A DNA stretch of 32,184 bases from JAJYTL01 sp046705265 (GCA_046705265.1 JBJKQL010000086.1:1-32184), one strand, 5' to 3'; numbered from the stretch's first letter, positions 7,018 through 14,420 are shown. Numbers and translations are program-made. Notes: a model not told the origin generated them from the letters alone.

Positions 7018-8262
7018 TCAGGCCGCAGCGTTCGCGCTGTTGCGCGGGGCCTTGTTTGCTTGGCCGCGCTCCCATTCAAACATGTAGTCTCGGGTAAGCG
7101 GCACCGCGTCGAGCCGTTTCGCGAGCTGGATCTGGAAATTGACGTGGCCGGAATGCCGGAACGTCGTCTCGCTCGCAGCGAGGTAGAACTCCCACATGCG
7201 GCAGAAACGCTCATCGTAAATTTCGGCGATGCGCGATCGGTTGGCGTTGAAACGCCGCCGCCACGCTTTCAGGGTCTCGGCGTAGTGCAGCCTGAGAACC
7301 TCGATGTCGGTGATATAGAGCCCGAGCTGTTCGATTATGGGCACCACTTCTGAAAGGGCGGGTGAATAACCGCCGGGAAAGATGTATTTCCTGATCCATG
7401 GATTGGTCGCGCCCGGCCCATCAGCACGCCCGATGGTATGGACGAGGGCGACGCCGTCCTCGGTGAGGAGGTCACGGATGGTGCGGAAATAATCACGGTA
7501 ATAGCCGACGCCGACGTGCTCGAACATGCCCACCGAGACGATGCGATCATAGCTGCCGCTTTCTTCTCGATAATCGCGAAGCGCGAAATGGACACGTTTC
7601 TCAAGACCGGCTTTGACGGCGCGCCGGTTCGAGACCTGATGCTGCTCTTCCGAGAGCGTGATGCCGGTGACTTCGGCGCCGCAGGTTTGCGCAATATAAA
7701 GCGCAAGTCCGCCCCAACCTGATCCGATGTCAAGAACCTTGTGTTCGGGACGCAAGAGGAGTTTCGCGGTGATATGACGTTTCTTTTGCGCCTGCGCCTG
7801 GTCTAGTGTGTCGTTCGGCGACATGAAATAGGCGCAGGAATACTGCCGATCAGCGTCAAGGAAGAGATCGTAAAGGGTGTCGCTGAGATCGTAGTGATGA
7901 TGGACGTGAAGGCGGGCGGCGCCAATCGGGTTGTGTTGGCGTAACTGGCGGCTAAGGCGCGACGCCAAGCTCCGCAGCTTTTGCAGCCAATGACCGTAGG
8001 ACCAACCCATATTGGCGGCGCAGAGATCGAGAAGATCGTAGATGTCGCCGTCCTCGACTTTGAGAGAGCCGTCCATATAGGCCTCGCCAAGGGCAAGGCC
8101 CGGATTGAAGAAAAGCCGGCGGCCGACGGCGTCGTTGCCGAGGCGGACCGTGACCTTTGGCGGTACGCCGCTGCCGTAGTGCCAAGTTCTCCCCTTGGCA
8201 TCAATGACTTGAAGCGTACCCTTCCGTACCACGGCTTCGAGAAGGCGGCCGAGAAGATACAT
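7018..8262 (-). CDS. cfa: Cyclopropane-fatty-acyl-phospholipid synthase
   Basis: Adds a methylene group from S-adenosylmethionine to cis double bonds of membrane phospholipid acyl chains. The 414-residue protein has the CFAS N-terminal region (IDAKGRTWHYGSG, then LALGEAYMDGSLKVEDGDIYDLL), the bicarbonate/active-site segment HHHYDLSDTLYDLFLD, and the SAM motif VLDIGSGWGGLALYIA. Later blocks ITLSEEQ, SVGMFEHVG and the C-terminal HFAxTLxxWRRRF-like segment (HYAETLKAWRRRF) are also intact. The ATG at 8262 has a strong GGAGGAAA ribosome site. It is monocistronic, with a candidate promoter immediately upstream, and is separated from rplI by a MITE-like insertion. Confidence 0.95.
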   Translation of the reverse strand: MYLLGRLLEAVVRKGTLQVIDAKGRTWHYGSGVPPKVTVRLGNDAVGRRLFFNPGLALGEAYMDGSLKVEDGDIYDLLDLCAANMGWSYGHWLQKLRSLASRLSRQLRQHNPIGAARLHVHHHYDLSDTLYDLFLDADRQYSCAYFMSPNDTLDQAQAQKKRHITAKLLLRPEHKVLDIGSGWGGLALYIAQTCGAEVTGITLSEEQHQVSNRRAVKAGLEKRVHFALRDYREESGSYDRIVSVGMFEHVGVGYYRDYFRTIRDLLTEDGVALVHTIGRADGPGATNPWIRKYIFPGGYSPALSEVVPIIEQLGLYITDIEVLRLHYAETLKAWRRRFNANRSRIAEIYDERFCRMWEFYLAASETTFRHSGHVNFQIQLAKRLDAVPLTRDYMFEWERGQANKAPRNSANAAA

Positions 8263-8301
8263 CGCTCTTTCCTCCGGGCTCCGATCGTTCTTCCCGGAAG
8301 A

Positions 8302-8329
8302 AGTTTAACAAAATCAGCCGGCTGGTCAA
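8302..8329 (-). promoter_or_regulatory. cfa: Candidate cfa promoter
   Basis: On the minus strand TTGACC (-35), a 16-bp spacer and TAAACT (-10) end 40 bp before the cfa start. The site lies between the MITE and cfa, so the insertion left it intact. Confidence 0.45.
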
Positions 8330-8387
8330 AGGCGACCGATGTGAAATGCAATCGCCGGTTGGATGGCCGCCATGTGAAAAGACGAGG

Positions 8388-8541
8388 CTAGTGTTGTGAC
8401 TCTGACGTTTGATCCTATCCCGCCGCCAGGGTAATGAGGACAGGTATCCATCGTCTCGGCCCCGGATTCCGGTTCTCAGCTTCGCTCCCGTGGGAATGGA
8501 GACGTTTGAAAATGAATCAAATGTCAAAATCACAACACTAG
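8388..8541. mobile_element. MITE-like element with 28-bp terminal inverted repeats
   Basis: The 28 bp at 8388-8415, beginning CTAGTGTTGTGA, are repeated inverted at 8514-8541, ending TCACAACACTAG; 24 of 28 positions match and the outer 12 are perfect. The element is 154 bp and encodes nothing convincing. The outermost CTAG could be a 4-bp target duplication, giving an inner element of 146 bp (8392-8537). CTAG-type targets are known for the IS5 group, but the parent family is not established here. It occupies the rplI-cfa spacer and could fold into a long hairpin in RNA from rplI readthrough. Confidence 0.7.
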
Positions 8542-8578
8542 GCGATAAGGCCGTCCACCGAGCCGCAAGCTTGGCCCG

Positions 8579-9142
8579 TCAGGCCGCGGTGTCTGGGCCG
8601 CCTTCTTCAGTTTCCGGATGTTCATGCGGTCCGCCGCCTTCCTCGAAGAAGGTCTCGGGATTCGGTTGCTCGCCGCTGGCCTGCTGCTCCGCTTCCGCTT
8701 CGGAGCGAGCGACGTTGACACGGACCGTCAGGGACACCTCGGGATGCAGAATGACCCGCACCGAATGGAGGCCGAGGGTCTTGATCGGTGCTGCCAACGC
8801 GACCTGGCGGCGGTCTACGCTAAGACCGCCGGCGGTGACCGCCTCGGCGACATCGCGCGCTGTGACGGAGCCGTAAAGCTGGGCAGACTCACTCGCTTGG
8901 CGCAACAGCGTCACAGTCAGGCCCTGACTCTTTTCGGCTACCGCCTCGGCTTCCTGGCGATGCGCGAGGCTGGTCGCCTCGAGCTGTTTCCGTTGCGTCT
9001 GGAAATGGGCGATATTGGCTTCCGTGGCGCGTAGCGCCTTGCGTTGCGGCAAAAGATAATTGCGGGCATATCCGTCCTTAACCGAAACCACGTCTCCCAT
9101 CTGGCCGAGCGTCTCGACCCGTTCCATCAATATTACCTGCAT
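8579..9142 (-). CDS. rplI: 50S ribosomal protein L9
   Basis: Binds 23S rRNA near the L1 stalk and helps keep the reading frame. The N-terminal domain is clear (MQVILMERVETLGQMGDVVSVKDGYARNYLLP in the usual register), followed by the long connecting helix and the C-terminal domain (YGSVTARDVAEAV, VRVILHPEVSLTVRVNV). At 187 residues it is about 35 longer than typical L9. The excess is an acidic, proline- and glycine-rich tail after residue 153, likely disordered. It is the last gene of the rpsF-rpsR-DUF2232-rplI operon and starts 1 bp after the DUF2232 stop, with GGAGGG upstream. Confidence 0.97.
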   Translation of the reverse strand: MQVILMERVETLGQMGDVVSVKDGYARNYLLPQRKALRATEANIAHFQTQRKQLEATSLAHRQEAEAVAEKSQGLTVTLLRQASESAQLYGSVTARDVAEAVTAGGLSVDRRQVALAAPIKTLGLHSVRVILHPEVSLTVRVNVARSEAEAEQQASGEQPNPETFFEEGGGPHEHPETEEGGPDTAA

Positions 9143-9143
9143 G

Positions 9144-10085
9144 TTACCGACCCTCCTTGCCGTGGCCGCTCATCATGCGGCGAAATCCGGCCCATTGCTC
9201 GATCAACCCAACCGCTGTGATCAGAACGGCCAGAATCTGTCCGCCTGAAAGCAGCAAGAAAACGTAAAAACCGCCGAGAACCAGCCCTGGCATTTTCGAT
9301 CGCCGCGCCATGGTGTGTACGACCGAGAGGCCCTGAAAAAAGAACGGCACCGATAAAATAACCGCGAGCGTGCCGCCAATATACCCAACTTCGCCCGGGA
9401 GAAAAGCGCCGATGGTAGCGATGCCCATGGCGTAAAATATCCGGCGGGGCAACTCGATCGCCTCGATCCGGGGCGAGGGTCGAAGATTGCGCTGCAGCCG
9501 CACAGCAAGGCCCTGGGCAAGAATACCGTTGATGGCGGTCAGCAGCGTCCACATGACGGCGATCACGGCCGGCATGATCGTCGACAACCGCTTCGCGAGT
9601 TGGTCCGGTGAGCCGCCAAGTTCGTGGGTATTGAAATGACGCAAGATCGCCGCAAGTCGCGGCTCAAAGACGCCGGGCAAGCCACCCGAAATGCCGCTCA
9701 GGCTGGCACCGAGCGAAGCGAGAAGGAAGCCGGCGCCGGCGATCGCCGTGAGCCAGATTAGAAGAAGCCCGGGTGGATACCATTCCACCAAGCCATCGGG
9801 CGTCGCGCGGGAAAGTAGTGCTTGCCGCGTCAGGATCGCGGCCGGGATCGCCACCATGGCGGCGTAGGGCACCATGGCGGCGACTCCGTAGATGAGCGAT
9901 ACCGCGATCCCTGCCGCTATGGCGGCGATAGCCTTTGGCATGCCGAATGCGAGGCCCGTGAGGAAAAGAGGGAGCGGTGACATATAGACCAGGATCAGCG
10001 CGCCGAGCGACCCCGAGGCCAAGCTTAGGAGACACGCGCCGCTTAGCGCGCCGAGGGCCAACGCGATGGCGGTCCCGCGCGACAT
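9144..10085 (-). CDS. DUF2232 domain-containing membrane protein
   Basis: A 313-residue polytopic membrane protein with roughly eight hydrophobic segments spread over its length. Examples are the N-terminal IALALGALSGACLLSLASG and the later AIGAFLPG/LSVPFFF regions. DUF2232 proteins sit between rpsR and rplI in many Alphaproteobacteria and have remote similarity to S-component-like or YybS-type membrane proteins; their role is unknown. The start is ATG at 10085, 16 bp after rpsR. Its stop is 1 bp from the rplI start, so translation is probably coupled. It ends in a hydrophilic, basic tail. No transport substrate can be inferred. Confidence 0.85.
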   Translation of the reverse strand: MSRGTAIALALGALSGACLLSLASGSLGALILVYMSPLPLFLTGLAFGMPKAIAAIAAGIAVSLIYGVAAMVPYAAMVAIPAAILTRQALLSRATPDGLVEWYPPGLLLIWLTAIAGAGFLLASLGASLSGISGGLPGVFEPRLAAILRHFNTHELGGSPDQLAKRLSTIMPAVIAVMWTLLTAINGILAQGLAVRLQRNLRPSPRIEAIELPRRIFYAMGIATIGAFLPGEVGYIGGTLAVILSVPFFFQGLSVVHTMARRSKMPGLVLGGFYVFLLLSGGQILAVLITAVGLIEQWAGFRRMMSGHGKEGR

Positions 10086-10101
10086 TCACCAAAGCAGATC
10101 G

Positions 10102-10356
10102 CTATGAAATAACGTAGGGTAAAAGCGCCAGATGGCGGGATCTCTTGATAGCCTGGGCCAACTCGCGCTGTTTCTTCGCGCTCACCGCCGTGATTCGGCT
10201 GGGCACGATCTTGCCGCGCTCCGAAATGAAGCGCTGCAACAATCGGATATCCTTGTAATCGATTTTCGGTGCATTAGCGCCCGAAAAGGGGCAGGTCTTG
10301 CGGCGGCGGAAAAAGGGTCGGCGGCCGCCGGGGCCGCCCGAGGTCTGGGTGCTCAT
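10102..10356 (-). CDS. rpsR: 30S ribosomal protein S18
   Basis: Binds S6 and 16S rRNA in the platform of the small subunit. The 84-residue protein has the typical basic N-terminus (RRPFFRRRKTCPFSG) and the core IDYKDIRLLQRFISERGKIVPSRIT, in which the KIVPSRIT segment is the family hallmark. It is followed by the RNA-binding helix KKQRELAQAIKRSRHLALLPY. It starts 3 bp after the rpsF stop, consistent with coupled synthesis of the S6-S18 pair. Confidence 0.97.
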   Translation of the reverse strand: MSTQTSGGPGGRRPFFRRRKTCPFSGANAPKIDYKDIRLLQRFISERGKIVPSRITAVSAKKQRELAQAIKRSRHLALLPYVIS

Positions 10357-10359
10357 ATT

Positions 10360-10803
10360 TCATTCACCTTCCGAGTCTTGTGTCGATCGGCCATCGCGAG
10401 AGCCGCCGTCCCGCGGCCCGCCGTCGCGAGAGCCGCGGAAGCCGCCGCGGTTCTCGCGCGAATCCCGTCGGCCCCGGTCGTCGCGGCTTTTCAGCATTGC
10501 TGAGGGACCCTCTTCCAGCGCGTCGACGCGCACGGTGAGGTAACGGATGACATCCTCGTGAATGCGCTGCCGCCGTTCGAGTTCCCGAACGGCCTCTGCA
10601 GGGGCGTCGAGGTTCAACAAGACATAGTGGCCCTTGCGATTCTTTCGGATGCGGTAGGCGAGACTGCGCAAACCCCAGTGCTCGGTCTTGCCGACCGTGC
10701 CGCCGTTTGATTGAACGACTTCGGACAATTCGTTCGCCAGGGCTTCAACCTGCGTGGTGGAAAGATCCGGACGGACGATGAATACGTTCTCGTAGAACGC
10801 CAT
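10360..10803 (-). CDS. rpsF: 30S ribosomal protein S6 with RG-rich tail
   Basis: S6 forms a heterodimer with S18 on the 30S platform. The 147-residue protein has the canonical fold (MAFYENVFIVRPDLS, then HWGLRSLAYRIRKNRKGHYVLLN and the helix ELERRQRIHEDVIRYLTVRV). After about residue 108 comes a roughly 40-residue tail made mostly of Arg, Gly, Asp and Ser, with RGG- and SRDGG-type repeats. Many bacterial S6 proteins have acidic or mixed tails; an RG-rich one suggests extra RNA contact. The ATG at 10803 has AAGGAG 9 nt upstream. First gene of the operon, with a strong promoter at 10890-10917. Confidence 0.97.
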   Translation of the reverse strand: MAFYENVFIVRPDLSTTQVEALANELSEVVQSNGGTVGKTEHWGLRSLAYRIRKNRKGHYVLLNLDAPAEAVRELERRQRIHEDVIRYLTVRVDALEEGPSAMLKSRDDRGRRDSRENRGGFRGSRDGGPRDGGSRDGRSTQDSEGE

Positions 10804-10883
10804 CGATTGTTGCTCCTTCTGGATAATCGCTGTCGGAGGCAAGCCTCCGGCCGAGCCGGCCAAGCCGGCAAGGAGTTATGAGG
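10804..10883 (-). promoter_or_regulatory. rpsF leader with two hairpins, possible S6:S18 autoregulatory site
   Basis: The predicted 80-nt leader contains two compact hairpins. One pairs GCCGGC with GCCGGC around TTG (10855-10869). The other is CGGAGG-CTTG-CCTCCG (10834-10849), just ahead of the ribosome site. S6:S18 is known to repress rpsF operons through a leader motif in several bacterial groups. I cannot confirm the specific consensus here, so this is inference from position and structure. Confidence 0.3.
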
Positions 10884-10889
10884 CGGCGG

Positions 10890-10917
10890 ACTATACACCA
10901 TTGCATCCCGCTGGCAA
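10890..10917 (-). promoter_or_regulatory. Promoter of the rpsF-rpsR-rplI operon
   Basis: On the minus strand TTGCCA (-35, 5 of 6) and TATAGT (-10, 5 of 6) are separated by 16 bp, a strong sigma-70-type promoter. Transcription would begin near 10883, giving an 80-nt leader. Confidence 0.7.
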
Positions 10918-10970
10918 GAGGGTGACCATGGCCCCGAACGGATGCCGCCCGGCGCTTTCAGGTTACACGG

Positions 10971-11014
10971 GCTTGACACCAGATGCTTGACACCCGGCTG
11001 GCTCGGGGTATGAC
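10971..11014 (+). promoter_or_regulatory. fabD: fabD promoter with a tandem GCTTGACACC repeat
   Basis: TTGACA at 10987-10992, a 16-bp spacer and TATGAC at 11009-11014 form a good promoter about 30 bp before the fabD ATG. The decamer GCTTGACACC around the -35 is duplicated at 10971-10980 and 10985-10994, offset by 14 bp. The upstream copy could be a second -35 or a regulator half-site. It is divergent from the rpsF promoter, about 70 bp away. Confidence 0.55.
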
Positions 11015-11051
11015 TTGGCGCCAATCGAGGGCCGGAGCATCGGGGGAAGTC

Positions 11052-11996
11052 ATGAGCCGCGCGTTTTTATTTCCCGGCCAGGGTTCCCAGGCCGTGGGCA
11101 TGGGGCGAGATTTGGCGGCGACGATGGCCGCCGCGCGAGAAGTTTTCGAGGAGGTAGATGAGGCGCTGCGGCAGCGTCTCTCGCGGCTCATGTTCGAGGG
11201 TCCAGAGAACGATCTGCTCTTGACCGAGAACGCGCAGCCGGCGCTCTTCGCCGTTTCACTGGCGGCGACCCGCGTGCTGGAGCGTGAGGGAGGCTTTCGG
11301 CTGGCGGAGAAAGCGGCGTTCGTCGCGGGTCATTCGCTCGGTGAATATTCCGCGCTGGCCGCGGCGGGTGCGTTGTCTGTTTCTGATGGCGCACGGCTCC
11401 TGAAGCTGCGTGGACGGACGATGCAGCAGGCGGTTCCAGTTGGAGAGGGTGCCATGGCGGCCTTGATTGGCTGCGAGTTCGAGCTAGCCGCCGAGGTCGC
11501 GGCCACAGCAACAGCGGAAGGGGTAATCTGCGCTGTCGCCAACGATAACGGGCCGGGCCAGGTGGTCATCTCAGGCTATAAGCAAGGGGTGGAGCGGGCC
11601 ATTGAGCTATTTCGAGCCAAGGGGGGACGTCGATCGATCCTTCTCCCCGTGAGTGCGCCCTTCCATTGCCCGTTGATGCAACCGGCCGCCGAAGCCATGG
11701 CTGAAGCGCTTGAGCATACCGAGATCGCGCCGCCCGCGCCGCCGCTTGTCGCCAATGTCACCGCCGCCGAAACCGACGATCCGACGGCGATCCGCAAGCT
11801 TCTCGTGCAGCAGGTCACGGCCATGGTGCGCTGGCGCGAGAGCATGCTCCATCTGAAAAGCAAGGAGGTCGACAAGCTGGTCGAACTCGGAGCCGGGACG
11901 GTGCTCTCGGGCCTCGCTAAGCGAATCAGTCCGGACTTCACCGTCAGCGCCGTCCATACTCCGGCCGATGTTGAAGCCTTCTTCAAGAGTCTTTGA
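11052..11996 (+). CDS. fabD: Malonyl-CoA:ACP transacylase
   Basis: Transfers malonyl from CoA to acyl carrier protein, the entry step of type II fatty acid synthesis. The 314-residue protein shows the N-terminal FLFPGQGSQAVGMG, the nucleophile elbow GHSLGEYSALAAAG with Ser95, Arg120 that binds the malonyl carboxylate (LRGRTMQ), and catalytic His205 (SAPFHCPLM). An upstream extension of the frame is discarded because homology begins at MSRAFLFPGQG; GGGGGA precedes this ATG. It heads the fabD-fabG-acpP-fabF cluster and is 12 bp from fabG. Confidence 0.97.
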   Translation: MSRAFLFPGQGSQAVGMGRDLAATMAAAREVFEEVDEALRQRLSRLMFEGPENDLLLTENAQPALFAVSLAATRVLEREGGFRLAEKAAFVAGHSLGEYSALAAAGALSVSDGARLLKLRGRTMQQAVPVGEGAMAALIGCEFELAAEVAATATAEGVICAVANDNGPGQVVISGYKQGVERAIELFRAKGGRRSILLPVSAPFHCPLMQPAAEAMAEALEHTEIAPPAPPLVANVTAAETDDPTAIRKLLVQQVTAMVRWRESMLHLKSKEVDKLVELGAGTVLSGLAKRISPDFTVSAVHTPADVEAFFKSL

Positions 11997-12008
11997 ATAG
12001 AGAAGCCG

Positions 12009-12746
12009 ATGTTCGATCTCACCGGAAAATGTACGCTGGTTACCGGGGCGTCGGGCGGTATCGGCCAAGCTATTGCGCGGGCGCTGCATGGCGCGGGCGC
12101 CAAGCTGGCGCTGTCCGGCACCCGGGAAGATGCACTGTCGGCGCTGGCGGGCGAGCTTGCGGATCGAACCTATGTCATTCCCGGCGATCTCGCCGATCGC
12201 GAGACGGCGGAGTCGTTGATTGGCCGCGCCGAGGCGGTGCTCGGGCAGGTCGACATCCTGATCAACAATGCCGGCATCACCCGCGACACGCTGCTTCTTC
12301 GCATGAAAGACGAAGATTGGCAGAGCGTCCTAGACGTCGATCTCACGGCGGCAATGCGCCTCACGCGGGCAGCCCTCCGTGGCATGATCAAGCGACGTTT
12401 CGGTCGTATCGTGAACATTACCTCGATCGTCGGCGCAACCGGTAATCCTGGACAAACCAATTATGCTGCCGCCAAGGCGGGGCTCGTTGGATTTTCCAAG
12501 GCCCTGGCACAGGAAGTGGCTGGACGGGGCATCACGGTCAATTGTCTCGCCCCTGGCTTCATCGCGACGCCGATGACGGATAAGCTCGGGGAAGAGCAGA
12601 AACAGAAGCTGCTCGGGCAAATTCCCGTGGGCCGCCTAGGCACTGGTGCGGATGTCGCGGCGGCAGCGCTCTTTCTTGCGAGTATGGAGGCCGGTTACAT
12701 CACAGGCCAGAGCTTGCATGTGAACGGCGGAATGGCGATGATTTGA
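12009..12746 (+). CDS. fabG: 3-oxoacyl-ACP reductase
   Basis: NADPH-dependent reduction of 3-oxoacyl-ACP in fatty acid elongation. The 245-residue short-chain dehydrogenase has the cofactor motif TGASGGIG (12-19), NNAG at 86-89 and catalytic Ser139, Tyr152 and Lys156 (NYAAAKAG). The C-terminal PGFIATPMTD and GGMAMI are typical of FabG. The position that is usually the tetrad Asn (in a VNL motif) reads VDL, with Asp111. This is unusual for FabG but seen in some short-chain dehydrogenases. It follows fabD by 12 bp with AGAAG upstream. Confidence 0.96.
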   Translation: MFDLTGKCTLVTGASGGIGQAIARALHGAGAKLALSGTREDALSALAGELADRTYVIPGDLADRETAESLIGRAEAVLGQVDILINNAGITRDTLLLRMKDEDWQSVLDVDLTAAMRLTRAALRGMIKRRFGRIVNITSIVGATGNPGQTNYAAAKAGLVGFSKALAQEVAGRGITVNCLAPGFIATPMTDKLGEEQKQKLLGQIPVGRLGTGADVAAAALFLASMEAGYITGQSLHVNGGMAMI

Positions 12747-12777
12747 CCCCCCAGGCTTGCGGGTTTGCAAGGGGGGG
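12747..12777 (+). terminator. Hairpin after fabG, partial terminator or attenuator
   Basis: CTTGC pairs with GCAAG and is flanked by a C6 run and a G7 run, giving a strong stem immediately after the fabG stop. There is no U-tract, so full termination is unlikely; it may set the fabG:acpP ratio or protect the upstream mRNA. Confidence 0.4.
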
Positions 12778-12792
12778 AAAGTGTGCTAAGGA
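12765..12792 (+). promoter_or_regulatory. acpP: Candidate separate acpP promoter
   Basis: TTGCAA, a 16-bp spacer and TAAGGA begin inside the post-fabG hairpin, about 85 bp before acpP. The -10 match is poor. Abundant ACP usually needs its own promoter, so the site is listed as a candidate. Confidence 0.3.
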
Positions 12793-12840
12793 ACCGGGCC
12801 TTCACGGTCTGGGCCGCTGGTGCCAGAAACCCGCGGACGA

Positions 12841-12852
12841 GTTGACGTCAAC
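12841..12852. promoter_or_regulatory. Perfect 12-bp palindrome GTTGACGTCAAC before acpP
   Basis: GTTGACGTCAAC reads the same on both strands and lies 24 bp before the acpP ATG. It may be a regulator binding site, but no known factor is assigned. Confidence 0.3.
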
Positions 12853-12875
12853 ATACCAAAGCCAAGGGACAGCCA

Positions 12876-13109
12876 ATGAGTGACATCGCCGAGCGGGTGA
12901 AGAAGATTGTCGTCGAGCATCTGGGAGTCGACGAGGAAAAGGTCACCGATTCTGCCAGCTTTATCGATGATCTTGGCGCCGATAGCCTGGACACGGTGGA
13001 ACTGGTCATGGCTTTCGAGGAAGAGTTCGGTTGTGAAATTCCCGATGATGCGGCCGAGAAGATCCTCACCGTCAAAGATGCCATCGACTATATCAAGGAA
13101 CACAGCTGA
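12876..13109 (+). CDS. acpP: Acyl carrier protein
   Basis: Carries growing acyl chains on a 4'-phosphopantetheine arm. The 77-residue acidic protein has the invariant GADSLDTVELVMAFEEEFG block with the modified Ser37. Its length and charge are typical. It starts with ATG 130 bp after fabG and is preceded by AAGGGA. The spacer holds a hairpin and a possible promoter. fabF follows 51 bp downstream, so the two are probably co-transcribed. In the cell it also serves lipid A, phospholipid and lipoate synthesis. Confidence 0.98.
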   Translation: MSDIAERVKKIVVEHLGVDEEKVTDSASFIDDLGADSLDTVELVMAFEEEFGCEIPDDAAEKILTVKDAIDYIKEHS

Positions 13110-13160
13110 TCTTGGGCGCCACGGACCTCCGCCTTTCCGCCATCTGTAACGGATGACAGC

Positions 13161-14420
13161 ATGCGCCGGGTCGTCGTCACAGGGATGGGTTTGGTCACGC
13201 CGCTCGCCTGCGGAACCGAGGCGAGCTGGCGGCGATTGATTAATGGCGAGTCGGGGGCCGGGCGCATTAGCCGTTTTGATCCCACCGATCTGCCCGTGCA
13301 GATCGCGGCCGAGGTGCCGGGACGCAACACCCAGCCTGATGCCTTCAATCCCGACGATTGGATGGAGCCGAAGGAACGGCGTAAGGTCGACGACTTCATC
13401 CTCTATGGTGTCGCTGCGGCGCAGCAGGCGGTAAACGAGTCTGGCTGGCAGCCGAAGAACGAGGAAGAGCGTTGTCGTACGGGCGTTCTGATCGGCTCGG
13501 GCATCGGGGGACTGCCGGGGATCGAGGAAGCGTCCCTCGTGCTGCATGAAAAAGGCGCTCGGCGGATCAGCCCCTTCTTCATTCCTGGCCGGCTGGTCAA
13601 CCTCTTGCCGGGACATGTTTCGATCCGTTACGGCTTCAAGGGACCGAATCTCTCCGTGGTTTCCGCGTGCTCCACGGGCGCACATGCGATCGGTGACGCA
13701 GCGCGGCTGATTGCGCACGATGACGTGGATGTCATGGTGGCGGGTGGCTCGGAGGCGGCGCTTTGTCCCTTGGCGGTTGCCGGCTTCGCATCGGCTCGCG
13801 CGTTGTCCAGCCGTAATGACGAGCCACAAAAGGCATCACGCCCGTGGGACCGCGACCGTGACGGCTTCGTCATCGGTGAGGGGGCGGGCGTCGTCGTGCT
13901 GGAGGAGCTTGAGCACGCCCGCCGACGCGGTGCGGATATCTACGCCGAAATTAAGGGCTACGGCCTTTCGAGCGACGCCTACCACATCACGGCGCCGGCG
14001 CCGGATGGCGACGGCGCTTATCGTTGCATGGCGATGGCCTTGAAGAGTTCAGGCCTGACGCCCGGGGACATCGACTACATTAACGCGCACGGCACCTCGA
14101 CGCCGATGGGCGACGAGATCGAGTTACAGTCGGTGAAGCGGCTTTTCGGCGAGGCCGCCGACAAGCTCTCCATGTCTTCCACCAAGTCGGCCATTGGCCA
14201 TCTTCTTGGCGCCGCCGGTAGCGTCGAGGCGATCTTCTCGATCCTGGCGCTGGTGCATGGCGAAGTGCCGCCAACCCTCAATCTCGACAATCCTTCCGAG
14301 GGCTGCGACCTTGATCTTGTGCCCCACAAGGCGAAAAAACGCGAGGTCAGGGCGGCGCTGTCGAACTCTTTCGGTTTCGGCGGTACCAACGCCTCGCTGG
14401 TGCTGACGCGGGCGCCATGA
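13161..14420 (+). CDS. fabF: 3-oxoacyl-ACP synthase II
   Basis: The elongating beta-ketoacyl-ACP synthase that condenses malonyl-ACP with acyl-ACP. The 419-residue thiolase-fold protein has the Cys-His-His triad: Cys170 (SACSTGAHA), His310 (NAHGTSTPMGD) and His347 (TKSAIGHLLGAAG, with Lys342). The glycine-rich end SFGFGGTNASLVL is intact. It starts with ATG at 13161 (MRRVVVTGMGLVTPL). mltG follows 38 bp downstream, the gene order common in Alphaproteobacteria. FabF also tunes the saturated/unsaturated ratio of membrane lipids in well-studied relatives. Confidence 0.97.
   Translation: MRRVVVTGMGLVTPLACGTEASWRRLINGESGAGRISRFDPTDLPVQIAAEVPGRNTQPDAFNPDDWMEPKERRKVDDFILYGVAAAQQAVNESGWQPKNEEERCRTGVLIGSGIGGLPGIEEASLVLHEKGARRISPFFIPGRLVNLLPGHVSIRYGFKGPNLSVVSACSTGAHAIGDAARLIAHDDVDVMVAGGSEAALCPLAVAGFASARALSSRNDEPQKASRPWDRDRDGFVIGEGAGVVVLEELEHARRRGADIYAEIKGYGLSSDAYHITAPAPDGDGAYRCMAMALKSSGLTPGDIDYINAHGTSTPMGDEIELQSVKRLFGEAADKLSMSSTKSAIGHLLGAAGSVEAIFSILALVHGEVPPTLNLDNPSEGCDLDLVPHKAKKREVRAALSNSFGFGGTNASLVLTRAP

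Noticed and set aside
12786..14420. Long minus-strand frames opposite acpP and fabF
   Set aside because: The plus strand encodes intact ACP and FabF with all catalytic residues; the antisense frames show no domain.
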